Source: Zoogloeaceae bacterium (GTDB lineage Bacteria > Pseudomonadota > Gammaproteobacteria > Burkholderiales > Rhodocyclaceae). From it: a DNA stretch of 10,780 nucleotides. Below, piece by piece: positions 1-5,520 of this stretch. The translations under genes were made by a program, and so were the position numbers. Location of the stretch: NCBI GenBank assembly GCA_015657735.1, contig SSSX01000280.1, positions 1-10,780 on the forward strand. The letters run 5' to 3'. The notes below the pieces were generated by a model that had not been told where the DNA came from, ran no database searches, and saw only the letters and a program-made list of their open reading frames with translations. Each line of letters begins with the position of its first letter. Position 1 is the stretch's first letter.

Positions 1-1
1 G

Positions 2-82
2 CCTGACGAATACGTTGTCGATGCCATCTCGACGGCACCGACCTGGGCTCCTGGCTTTCCAATCGCTGCGAAGCGGCAGTAG
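2..82 (+). CDS. Possible C-terminal tail of a phage-type family A DNA polymerase (partial)
   Basis: The reading frame is open from the left edge and ends at TAG 80-82, giving 26 residues that begin PDEYVVDAIS and contain WAPGFPIAA near the end. Phage-type family A DNA polymerases often end in a helix followed by a PxWAPxLPLAAE-like tail, and this piece resembles that pattern. The assignment rests on one short motif recalled from the family, so it is tentative. The frame could also be chance, although the tail has the composition of a real protein. The start and catalytic domains lie outside the window. It is followed by 166 non-coding bases before the next gene. Confidence 0.33.
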   Translation, partial: PDEYVVDAISTAPTWAPGFPIAAKRQ

Positions 83-248
83 GCCGGAATTATGGTGATC
101 TCTGAGAGCAAGAGTCGCGACCTTCGACGCTCAACGGCCATGCCAATATTTCGAAAATAAGGGACCATTAATCAGTAATTGTTCGATTTAATTTGTTATC
201 ACTCAGGCCTACGATGACTTCATCGCAAATTCATCAGGGGAGCGAAAA
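83..248. other. Intergenic region upstream of the glycine-zipper pair
   Basis: This gene-free stretch is distinctly AT-rich between about 150 and 210, unlike the genes on either side, as expected for a promoter region. I could not place a convincing -35/-10 pair. A ribosome binding site (AGGGGAG, about 236-242) sits just before the ATG at 249. Confidence 0.4.
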
Positions 249-656
249 ATGAAAAGCCAAATCAATCTTGAAAACGCCACACTGGGTACCGCTGTTGTTG
301 GTGGCTCAGCAGCTTCAGCTGCAGGTCTTATTGCCGCGTCATCATCCGCAACCGCTGCGATCAGTGCAGCGGGCGCCTCAATTGGTGGTGTCGTTGGCGG
401 CGTAGCCGGTGGCAGCATTGGAGCCTCTATTGGTCTGGCCTCTGGTGGTACCGCGATTGCGGCCACGGTTCCCTTTGCTACCGCTGGCTCGGCACTGGGC
501 GCAGCAATAGGCGGCTGGGCAGGCCCAGCATTGGCGGTGTTCGGGATCGGCACGGCTCCGGCCTGGGCAGTCCCCGTCGCGATCGGTGGTGGCCTTTTGG
601 CAGCCGGTGGCTTGGCCGTAGCTGGCTACAAAAAATATGCTGCTACCAAGCACTAA
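249..656 (+). CDS. Small glycine-zipper hydrophobic protein
   Basis: This is a 135-residue protein made almost entirely of Gly, Ala, Ser, Ile and Val. Glycines fall at residues 42, 46, 50, 54, 58, 62 and 66, an unbroken GxxxG series, with a second series at 80, 84, 88 and 92. Such glycine zippers pack transmembrane helices or aggregate into pores. There is no standard signal peptide. The N-terminus ends in VVGG at residues 16-19, loosely like a double-glycine leader, with Val at -4 but without the usual Leu/Glu pattern. The end (YKKYAATKH) is basic. An AGGGGAG ribosome binding site supports the ATG at 249. It is followed 50 bases later by a second Gly/Ala-rich gene. I do not recognise the family. 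The composition recalls surface-displayed glycine-zipper bacteriocins such as Caulobacter CdzC/CdzD, which is an inference from style and not from homology. A membrane or exclusion protein is also possible. Confidence 0.75.
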   Translation: MKSQINLENATLGTAVVGGSAASAAGLIAASSSATAAISAAGASIGGVVGGVAGGSIGASIGLASGGTAIAATVPFATAGSALGAAIGGWAGPALAVFGIGTAPAWAVPVAIGGGLLAAGGLAVAGYKKYAATKH

Positions 657-706
657 GCCGCAAATCGAAAAATCGTTTGAACGCAAACACAGTGAAGGGG
701 TAAGTG

Positions 707-1096
707 ATGAAACGTCTAATCATCCTAGCCGGTTTGGCCGCTGCGCTTTCTGGTCCCGCCATTGCCGACATCTGCGCGTACAAACCGAGTCGCCTAATTG
801 GCGCTGGCACCACGGGGGTCATCTCTACCGGCTCAGCTTCACTTGCAGCCGTGGGGTTAAGCATGAAGGCGGCAGGTTTCTATACCCTCACCCACGCCGC
901 CTCCGGTGCAGCTATGTTGGCTTCCACAGCTGGCGGCGCATCTGCGGCCGGTACCGTAGGAATCATGGGTGGGACCGCCGGAACCATCGGCACCGTCAGT
1001 GCGGGCCTGATGTCCCCAATGGTCATCGTTCCCGCGGCGATGGTCGCAGGGTCGGCTGCACTATTCGAGGGAGGTTGCTACCTGGCTAAACGCTAG
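707..1096 (+). CDS. Exported Gly/Ala-rich small protein, partner of the upstream gene
   Basis: This is a 129-residue protein with a clear Sec signal peptide: MKR, a hydrophobic core at residues 4-14, then PAIA before a likely signal peptidase I cut after residue 20. The mature part is Gly/Ala/Ser/Thr-rich with loosely spaced glycines, densest at residues 76-100, and hydrophobic stretches around 105-120. Cysteines at 23 and 124 lie near the two ends of the mature chain and could form a disulfide in the periplasm. GTG 704 immediately precedes ATG 707; the AAGGGG site ending at 700 is better spaced for 707. It lies 50 bases after the other glycine-zipper gene and probably shares its transcript. 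Its stop is only 4 bases from the stop of the convergent HEPN-like gene. The family is not recognised. Pairing of a leaderless and a signal-bearing glycine-rich protein suggests that they act together at the envelope. Confidence 0.75.
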   Translation: MKRLIILAGLAAALSGPAIADICAYKPSRLIGAGTTGVISTGSASLAAVGLSMKAAGFYTLTHAASGAAMLASTAGGASAAGTVGIMGGTAGTIGTVSAGLMSPMVIVPAAMVAGSAALFEGGCYLAKR

Positions 1097-1100
1097 CGAT

Positions 1101-1991
1101 TCAGCCGCGCTCAACTCGGCTTTGGAAGAACACGTCGTCGACGGCCCCTGAAGCACTTTTCTGAATCTGGGTATTGAACAACCCAGTTTCATGCAGCAAA
1201 TGGCGCCACCGGCTGCAGCCATATTTTCGAGGTGTCAGTTCCGGGTGCTTGCCCTTGATTTTGGCAATCGCAGCATTCAGGGACGTCCAACCCTTGCACG
1301 ATAGTGCTTCTTCTGCCGCCTTCAACTGCGCCACAATAGGAGTGGCTTCCCAGTGAATCTCGCCTCCGGGCATGATCCCGAAAACGATCAAGTCTCGTCC
1401 TGCTTCACTACCAAGAAACGATGCCATCAACTCCCTCCCTTTGAGGGTCGCATCGGCCCATCCTCTCAATTTCTCGGTGTATAGATTGACCTGAACCAGG
1501 CACGCCTCCAAATGTTGGTCGGCCGTTGCGCAGCCTTGAAGGGTTCTCAGATCAAAGTTCTCCAGGAAATGGTGAACGAGCTCGTTACGCACCGTGATCA
1601 GGGCTTCAAGCGTCGCCTTCTCTCGTTCAAAATCCTCAGCACTGAAGCTCAAAGACGATTTGAAGCCAAAGTGAATCTTGTTGGGATCCTTGATCTCAGG
1701 AGAATCGCCGGTTGGATTTTCGGTGTCACCGTTGGTCAAGAAAGAGCCGACCAGCTTCTTAGCCACTGCTCCCAGGGTCTTATCTGCAACCTCGGTTTTG
1801 CGGTCGTGCTGAATGGTGAGTAACTCGGCGCTTTCACCAGAAAATTCGTGGTCTACCCAGAAGGCTTTCAGCATCTGCTCTACTTGCTGCAAGCGCAGTA
1901 GGTTCCGGCCCAATTTTCTTTGAATTTCACGCTGCGCCACCTCCAAAGTGGCAGCATCGCTATTCGTCGAGACCTGTTCGTGTTCGCCCAC
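1101..1991 (-). CDS. HEPN-like domain fused to OST-HTH/LOTUS-like RNA-binding domain
   Basis: This is a 296-residue cytoplasmic protein. The N-terminal two thirds are predicted helical and contain RNELVH at residues 135-140, matching the RX4-6H active-site motif of HEPN ribonucleases. The C-terminal part (about 219-280) has the pattern of an OST-HTH/LOTUS domain: GW at 234-235, then P250, P254, YG at 257-258, WRHLL at 262-266 and LF at 271-272. LOTUS domains bind RNA and often accompany nucleases. HEPN proteins act in toxin-antitoxin and anti-phage systems by cutting RNA. Here the combination suggests an RNA-targeting enzyme or regulator. The start is GTG at 1991, because a stop lies just upstream in frame and the next Met is residue 40; the ribosome binding site is weak. 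The gene converges on the glycine-zipper pair and has visibly lower GC than the backbone genes, which suggests cargo. Both domain calls come from motif reading only; the LOTUS call is the firmer one. Confidence 0.72.
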   Translation of the reverse strand: MGEHEQVSTNSDAATLEVAQREIQRKLGRNLLRLQQVEQMLKAFWVDHEFSGESAELLTIQHDRKTEVADKTLGAVAKKLVGSFLTNGDTENPTGDSPEIKDPNKIHFGFKSSLSFSAEDFEREKATLEALITVRNELVHHFLENFDLRTLQGCATADQHLEACLVQVNLYTEKLRGWADATLKGRELMASFLGSEAGRDLIVFGIMPGGEIHWEATPIVAQLKAAEEALSCKGWTSLNAAIAKIKGKHPELTPRKYGCSRWRHLLHETGLFNTQIQKSASGAVDDVFFQSRVERG

Positions 1992-2113
1992 TGGCTAAAT
2001 CGCGCATGAAAAGTTAATCGTGCACGCCAGCATAACCGAAATGGCATTCAGTAATGGATTCCCTACAACCCGGCTCAAGATCCTGCCTGCTGGTGCCGAG
2101 AAATATCCAGATC

Positions 2114-2139
2114 GGGGTGTGTCCGGAATTTTGTGTAAA
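2114..2139. mobile_element. Possible lone terminal end of an IS256-type insertion sequence
   Basis: The sequence beginning GGGGTGTGTCCGGAATTTTG and continuing TGTAAA resembles, on the opposite strand, the ends of IS256-family elements, which often read like TTTACACAAAATTCCGGACA. No transposase fragment and no matching second end were seen. It may be a solo scar left by a deleted insertion sequence. The call rests on a remembered end consensus. Confidence 0.25.
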
Positions 2140-2211
2140 GCTGGCATTGGCTTCTGTTCCGCCGAATGGCTGCTATGGCCGATATCCAGCCGGCCCGACC
2201 AATCGTCCATA

Positions 2212-2250
2212 AGAAACCCGCCTTCCCCCAAAGGGGGAAAGCGGGTTTCT
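2212..2250. terminator. Strong hairpin terminator, probably bidirectional
   Basis: Arms AGAAACCCGC and GCGGGTTTCT pair perfectly, and inside them TTCCCCC pairs with GGGGGAA around an AAA loop, with one C/A mismatch between the two helices. On the minus strand the stem ends in GGGTTTCTTAT, a short U-rich tail. It lies 15 bases beyond the stop of the minus-strand helix-turn-helix gene, which it most likely terminates, and it shields the HEPN-LOTUS side. Confidence 0.8.
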
Positions 2251-2265
2251 GGTGCAGTAACCTGA

Positions 2266-2556
2266 TCATTCTTTTGCAGTAGCCGGAGCGCTGGACAAGC
2301 GCTTGCGAAAAAGCGTTTTACCCGCCGAAGTGGTGGCACTTGGCGGGCTGCTTGCAGGCGCAGTTGCCTGCCCATGCTGACGTTCAGTCAGCCAGTCCTC
2401 AACAACAGCTTCGTCATAGCGGATCGTGTGCCGGCCGATTACCAGATGCGGCGGCAACTGGCCTTCTCCCCGGGCGCGCAGGCGTTCGATGGTGGATGCC
2501 GATAAGCCCAGCCGCTTGGCGAGCCAGGAAGTGGGTTGCAGGGTGTTGGTGGTCAT
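2266..2556 (-). CDS. AlpA/MerR-like helix-turn-helix DNA-binding protein
   Basis: This is a 96-residue protein. Residues 8-57 read as a compact winged helix-turn-helix of the excisionase/AlpA/HTH_17 kind: SWLAKRLGLSASTIERLRAR forms the HTH pair, and the stretch to YDEAVVEDWLTER ends in the typical D/E-W-L motif. The C-terminal 35 residues are Ala/Ser/Pro/Thr-rich and probably disordered. Proteins of this type regulate excision or early operons of mobile elements. The ATG at 2556 is fixed by a GGAGG site 5-6 bases upstream on the minus strand; a longer reading upstream would run into the divergent gene. It is transcribed away from the gene at 2675, and the 118 bases between hold two dyads that could be its operators. 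A strong terminator follows its stop. Confidence 0.8.
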   Translation of the reverse strand: MTTNTLQPTSWLAKRLGLSASTIERLRARGEGQLPPHLVIGRHTIRYDEAVVEDWLTERQHGQATAPASSPPSATTSAGKTLFRKRLSSAPATAKE

Positions 2557-2674
2557 GGGGTCCTCCGTGGTTACAAAACCGGTATCTACCAGTTTGTTTT
2601 GGCAAAGACCGGCCAAAAACATCAATTGCCGCAAACAGTGTGTTGATACACACCCGCTCACCGAGGATTTAAAG
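2557..2674. promoter_or_regulatory. Divergent promoter region with two dyads
   Basis: This 118-base gap between divergent genes holds two dyads. TTTTGGC (2597-2603) and GCCAAAA (2612-2618) are separated by 8 bases. GTGTG (2638-2642) and CACAC (2649-2653) flank TTGATA. Both are plausible operators for the adjacent helix-turn-helix protein. No confident -10/-35 pair was identified. Confidence 0.5.
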
Positions 2675-3076
2675 ATGATTGATACCGAAGCAGTACCCAC
2701 CCCCGACCAAGGCCTTTCCGACGAGGCCATCGACACTTGCAGGGACTCGCTAGGCTGGTCCGTTTGGGCTTTGGGTCTGGCAACGGACATGACGGCCCTC
2801 CCGCTGGACGACCTTGCCACCGAGATTGCGCTGGACCCCGATTACGCCAGGCAGGTGGTCGAGGTGTACAAGATGATGGCGATCGAACGTGCCACAGCAT
2901 CAACCCGGGAGCGGATCGCCGACGAGATCTTCGATCGCCTCCGCAAGGCGTTGACTCAGGCTAAGCAGTTGCCGGCCGGTGATCCGCTCTCGCTGTCCAT
3001 CGACTACAACAAAGTCACCCCTTGCTTCGGCATCCACCCGGATGACATTCATTGTCTGCGGCCGGATCAACACTGA
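2675..3076 (+). CDS. Uncharacterised 133-residue protein, probable element backbone gene
   Basis: The protein is acidic and mostly helical in appearance through about residue 95 (patterns such as LATEIALDP, VVEVYKMM and STRERIADEIFDRLRKAL), followed by a shorter segment with CFGIHPDD near the end. I recognise no domain, signal peptide or membrane segment. The start at 2675 has a GAGG site 8 bases upstream; a longer reading from 2426 would overlap the divergent helix-turn-helix gene. It is the first gene of the rightward block and is followed by a hairpin at 3095-3119. Its position opposite an AlpA-like regulator suggests that it belongs to the core of the element and not to cargo. Confidence 0.75.
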   Translation: MIDTEAVPTPDQGLSDEAIDTCRDSLGWSVWALGLATDMTALPLDDLATEIALDPDYARQVVEVYKMMAIERATASTRERIADEIFDRLRKALTQAKQLPAGDPLSLSIDYNKVTPCFGIHPDDIHCLRPDQH

Positions 3077-3094
3077 CCTCAAAATAACGGGAAG

Positions 3095-3119
3095 CCCGTC
3101 AGGCGCGCGGCCTGACGGG
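3095..3119 (+). terminator. GC-rich hairpin without T-tract after the 133-residue gene
   Basis: CCCGTCAGGC (3095-3104) and GCCTGACGGG (3110-3119) form a perfect 10-bp stem with a GCGCG loop, 18 bases past the stop at 3076. No T-run follows, so it is either a weak terminator or an mRNA end-protecting structure. Confidence 0.55.
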
Positions 3120-3222
3120 GCGTCATGGCTGGTGATGTCATATCCATATCATCTCCTTAGGAGCATTCCTCCATCGCAGGCTCCAGGCCGGCGACATCCA
3201 TCTCTTCCTAATGAGGTCCGAA

Positions 3223-3309
3223 ATGTTTAATAACCCGCTTCCCGTCGTCGTCGACGCCCTCTGGCCCGACCATATTGAAATCGAACTTCGTATCGAGATC
3301 GATCGTTAA
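3223..3309 (+). CDS. 28-residue small ORF, possible leader peptide
   Basis: The ORF starts at ATG 3223, with GAGG 6-7 bases ahead, and ends at TAA 3307-3309. An in-frame ATG at 3211 is also possible but would place the GAGG inside the coding part. The peptide begins MFNNPLPVVV and ends in alternating Ile/Glu/Leu/Arg residues. It is too short for a domain. A textbook hairpin-plus-T-run starts 25 bases after its stop and lies before the next gene. That layout is compatible with either an independent small protein with its own terminator or a leader peptide controlling read-through. There is no run of one amino-acid codon typical of biosynthetic attenuators. Confidence 0.45.
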   Translation: MFNNPLPVVVDALWPDHIEIELRIEIDR

Positions 3310-3334
3310 CCTGCCTACCCCAGCCCATCCAGAA

Positions 3335-3364
3335 GCCCGTGATCCTCAGCGATCACGGGCTTTT
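3335..3364 (+). terminator. Rho-independent terminator ahead of the 187-residue gene
   Basis: GCCCGTGATC (3335-3344) and GATCACGGGC (3351-3360) form a perfect 10-bp stem around CTCAGC, followed by TTTTCTGTTT. It ends 31 bases before the start of the next co-oriented gene, so it either closes the small upstream transcript or conditions entry into the downstream genes. Confidence 0.85.
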
Positions 3365-3395
3365 CTGTTTCTGGGCCACCGAAAGGATGCAAACC

Positions 3396-3959
3396 ATGAG
3401 TGACACTCCCATTTATTTCCATCTCGCCACGCTGACCGCGCCCAAGACCAGCTTGAATGCACAGGGCGGGATCGTCTACGCCATCCTCAAGGACGAGGCA
3501 TCGACGGAAGTTTTCCTGACCCTGCTGGAAAACCAAGGCGGCAGCGGCTACTTCGGCCGGGAGATCATCCCGATCGCCAACATCGAGGCTTGCCTCAACG
3601 GCGCTGACCTCAAGCAGACCATTCCGGCCAAGCGCTTCCTCAAGGCGTTTAAGGCATCACGCTCGGTCAATAACGGCGGCTTCATTTCGGCATGTCTTCG
3701 TGATCAAGGCTTACTGAAACCGGCGCCGGAATCACCCCAGCAACACGTCATCGGCGACGACTGGGCGGTCTGGAAAGCCAAGATGCTGGAGACCCAATCC
3801 GACGAAGTATTCGTCAGCCCGGATGCGGAAAAGCCGGCGAAGCCTGAACCGGCCAGCAGCAAGGCCAGCGAGAAGAAGGAGAAGAAGGCCGGCAAAGGCA
3901 AGAAAGAGGTAGCCGCGCCGGCCAGCACGGAGGGTGACGGCAATGCTGATCCTGCGTGA
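3396..3959 (+). CDS. Uncharacterised 187-residue protein with Lys/Ala/Pro-rich tail
   Basis: Residues 1 to about 115 look globular, with strand- and helix-like patterns (YFHLATLTAP, GGIVYAILKDEA, VFLTLLENQGG). After a linker, residues 140-187 are Lys/Ala/Pro/Glu-rich, with blocks such as KKEKKAGKGKK, and are probably disordered and able to bind nucleic acid. No domain is recognised, although genes of this style recur in Pseudomonas-type conjugative elements. ATG 3396 is chosen because AAAGGA lies at suitable spacing; ATG 3387 sits on top of that site. The next gene starts inside its last 17 bases, so the two are translationally coupled. A terminator hairpin lies just upstream. Confidence 0.75.
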   Translation: MSDTPIYFHLATLTAPKTSLNAQGGIVYAILKDEASTEVFLTLLENQGGSGYFGREIIPIANIEACLNGADLKQTIPAKRFLKAFKASRSVNNGGFISACLRDQGLLKPAPESPQQHVIGDDWAVWKAKMLETQSDEVFVSPDAEKPAKPEPASSKASEKKEKKAGKGKKEVAAPASTEGDGNADPA

Positions 3960-4368
3960 CCCTTCCCAACTCGGGCAGGTCGAGGATGCATATATCCGGG
4001 GCCTGATCGCGCAGCGCTTTCAGGAAATCACCATCGAAGGCTACAGCTACGACGATCTGGGCATGTTCGTTCTGGCCGAGCCCGGCGACAGTATCGCCGA
4101 CCTGGAAAAGGCCGGCGGGGTCTGGATCACCTCGGGTGTACTGAACGACGCCCAGTACGGCGATCCAGAGTTCTCACCCTGCTTCGAAGTGCTGGATGCC
4201 CATCCCGGCCACGGCTGGGAAATGGTCCATTGCATGGGGGGGGATTTCGGCGTCAGCACCGTCATCCCGGACGTCGAGGGCATCGATCCCGAGTTGTTGC
4301 GCTTCTGCCTGGAGTACGGCGAGGCCGTACCGCCCATCAACGGCGATTCCTATGCTCCGGGTGCTTGA
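3943..4368 (+). CDS. Uncharacterised 141-residue acidic protein
   Basis: This acidic soluble protein is rich in Asp, Glu and Gly, with no signal or membrane segment. The middle (residues 50-110) carries GGVWITSGVLND, a Cys-containing SPCFEVLDAH and an HCMGGDFGVS segment. The spaced Cys/His residues could bind metal, but no known motif results. The start at ATG 3943 has a GGAGGG site 8 bases upstream, embedded in the end of the previous gene, and the 17-base overlap implies coupled translation with it. A terminator hairpin follows its stop by 26 bases. Family not recognised; the position and style suggest a backbone gene of the conjugative element. Confidence 0.72.
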   Translation: MLILRDPSQLGQVEDAYIRGLIAQRFQEITIEGYSYDDLGMFVLAEPGDSIADLEKAGGVWITSGVLNDAQYGDPEFSPCFEVLDAHPGHGWEMVHCMGGDFGVSTVIPDVEGIDPELLRFCLEYGEAVPPINGDSYAPGA

Positions 4369-4394
4369 AGCCCGATCACCCATCACAAATCCTC

Positions 4395-4430
4395 AAGGCC
4401 AACTGCCCAGCGGCGGTTGGCCTTTTCTTT
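4395..4430 (+). terminator. Rho-independent terminator between short genes
   Basis: AAGGCCAAC (4395-4403) pairs with GTTGGCCTT (4416-4424), and the stem extends inward by TGCC/GGCG with one T-G pair, giving about 13 bp around a CAGC loop. It is followed by a T-rich run with a single C (TTCTTTT). It ends about 14 bases before the start codon of the next gene, almost touching that gene's GGAG site. Confidence 0.85.
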
Positions 4431-4443
4431 TGGAGATACACGC

Positions 4444-4773
4444 ATGTACCAAATCCAAACCACCACCGCCGACAGCGACATCGCCAAGGTGCTGTCTAGC
4501 CCGAAGTTCAGTCCCGGACAGATCGTGGCGACGCCGGGTGCGCTCGCCGCCATGGAGGAACACCAGTGCCAGCCGCTGACCTTGCTGGCCCGCCATCTAA
4601 GCGGCAACGATTGGGGCGTTTTACCCGCCGAAGACGCCCAATTGAACGATGAGGCCCTGAAATCGGACGGACGGCTGCTATCGAGCTACCCGCTGGGTGG
4701 CGATACGCGAATCTGGGTCATCACCGAGTGGGATCGGTCGGTGACGACCCTCCTCCTGCCCAGCGAGTATTGA
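4444..4773 (+). CDS. Small element protein of the family mislabelled 'type I restriction endonuclease subunit M'
   Basis: This 109-residue protein contains the pattern GQIVATPGALAAMEE (residues 25-39), then LLARHLSGNDWG, an AEDAQLNDEAL stretch, RLLSSYPL and a C-terminal W-I-TEWDRS, ending LLLPSEY. I recognise this as the short protein common on integrative conjugative elements and plasmids that databases often call restriction subunit M. It has no methyltransferase motifs, so that name is misleading and its role is unknown. ATG 4444 follows a GGAG site (4432-4435). A terminator hairpin lies just upstream and the next gene begins 3 bases after its stop, so these two probably form a mini-operon. 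Confidence 0.85.
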   Translation: MYQIQTTTADSDIAKVLSSPKFSPGQIVATPGALAAMEEHQCQPLTLLARHLSGNDWGVLPAEDAQLNDEALKSDGRLLSSYPLGGDTRIWVITEWDRSVTTLLLPSEY

Positions 4774-4776
4774 GCG

Positions 4777-4986
4777 ATGAATGCGCCGAAATACACGCCA
4801 CCTCTCGATCCCGACCTCGCCATAAAGGTAGATGCCCTCGATGACGCTGCTCAAGAATTTTTCCAAGAACGCGCAGGCATCCGGCATTACGACGGATGCA
4901 TATCGCAAACTGAAGCCGAGGCGGCCGCCTGGGAAGACACGCTGCGTTATCTGGAACAGCGCGATGCCGGCGGCAATAGGCCCTAA
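4777..4986 (+). CDS. 69-residue protein with ERAGI-x-x-YDG / EAEAAAWED motif
   Basis: This short acidic protein has a helical centre that reads ERAGIRHYDG (residues 31-40) followed by an EAEAAAWED motif (46-54). Similar E-R-A-x-I-x-x-x-D-G...E-A-E patterns occur in small accessory proteins and in primase- or helicase-associated tails of phages and mobile elements. That suggests a nucleic-acid-linked protein, as an inference only. It begins 3 bases after the previous stop with no strong ribosome binding site of its own, so it is probably translated by coupling. A nested hairpin lies in the following 177-base gap. Confidence 0.68.
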   Translation: MNAPKYTPPLDPDLAIKVDALDDAAQEFFQERAGIRHYDGCISQTEAEAAAWEDTLRYLEQRDAGGNRP

Positions 4987-5021
4987 CCACCGCCAGTAAA
5001 ACCGGACATGGACCAGAGGCT

Positions 5022-5057
5022 GGTAGCGGCCTGTGCTTGCCGGCACGTCCCGCTACC
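5022..5057. repeat. Nested hairpin in the gap before radC
   Basis: GGTAGCGG (5022-5029) pairs with CCGCTACC (5050-5057). Inside, GTGC (5033-5036) pairs with GCAC (5043-5046), and the centre contains the palindrome TGCCGGCA. No T-run follows, so it is not a classical terminator. It may be an mRNA structure or a protein-binding dyad between the 69-residue gene and the radC remnant. Confidence 0.5.
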
Positions 5058-5163
5058 GATCTCCAGACCTATCCAGAAATCCTTGTCCGCCACGTGGCAT
5101 GCCAATGCCCCGGGCAAGGGATTTGTACATCTCAGCCCCAACTTCTACAGGAGAACTTTTTCG

Positions 5164-5520
5164 ATGACCTTTGTGTCCGCCATTCAACAACTCCCCGATG
5201 CCGAGTTACTGCGCATCATCCTTGGCGAAGAATCCGCCGCGCGTATTGCCAACCGACCCCTGATGGAGGTCTTCCGCCTGCTTCAGGCGCATTTTCCGCT
5301 GGAGGATGCGGAAACCTGCGTTTCGCTCCGCCCGCTGACAGCAGCGCGTGAGCTATTGGCGCGAATGCTCAACGGCACCTTGAGTACGCGGGACGCGAAC
5401 GTCGACCAGGGCCAGGGCCTGCTTCAGGGCCTTGGTCAGACCTTCATCGGCTTGGCTGGGCTCGGCGACACCAGAGGGGTGGTTATGGGCGAAGATGACG
5501 GCGGCGGCGTTCCAGGATAG
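5164..5520 (+). pseudogene. radC: radC N-terminal fragment (broken by rearrangement)
   Basis: ATG 5164 follows a good AGGAGAA site. About the first 78 residues look like the N-terminal helical domain of element-encoded RadC proteins: MTFVSAIQQLPDAELLRIIL, then RPLMEVFRLL and AARELLARML, to LSTRDA. From about 5392 onward the frame reads the complement of the minus-strand RadC core, giving a meaningless Gly/Gln-rich tail up to the stop at 5518-5520. The JAB domain and the C-terminus are therefore missing, and no functional RadC can be made from this piece. RadC proteins carry a JAB/MPN metalloprotease-like domain of uncertain role in DNA metabolism and are frequent on conjugative elements. The preceding genes run in the same direction, so this strand is probably the original orientation. 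Confidence 0.75.

Larger units (their letters stand above)
1992..2265. other. Intergenic region behind the HEPN-LOTUS gene
   Basis: I see no credible gene in this 274-base stretch. It should hold the promoter of the minus-strand gene starting at 1991, but no clear -10/-35 pair stands out. It contains a sequence like a lone IS256-family end (2114-2139) and a strong terminator hairpin (2212-2250). Short open frames on both strands have no plausible ribosome binding site and no protein-like composition. Confidence 0.5.

Noticed and set aside
209..686. Minus-strand frames opposite the first glycine-rich gene
   Set aside because: They are Pro/Ala- or Arg-rich mirror readings of a repetitive GC-rich gene, with no ribosome binding site.
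637..1089. Long plus-strand frame overlapping the second glycine-rich gene
   Set aside because: It is an Arg/His/Trp-rich out-of-frame reading of the gene at 707, which has a signal peptide and a good ribosome binding site.
1995..2375. 126-codon minus-strand frame before the HEPN-LOTUS gene
   Set aside because: It runs through the terminator hairpin and overlaps the helix-turn-helix gene in another frame; its composition is not protein-like.
2557..2820. N-terminal extension of the helix-turn-helix protein to 184 residues
   Set aside because: It would overlap the divergent gene and cross the promoter region; the GGAGG site fixes the start at 2556.
4444..4773. Restriction-modification function
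   Set aside because: The family name in databases suggests it, but the 109-residue protein has no methyltransferase motifs and no partner restriction genes are present.
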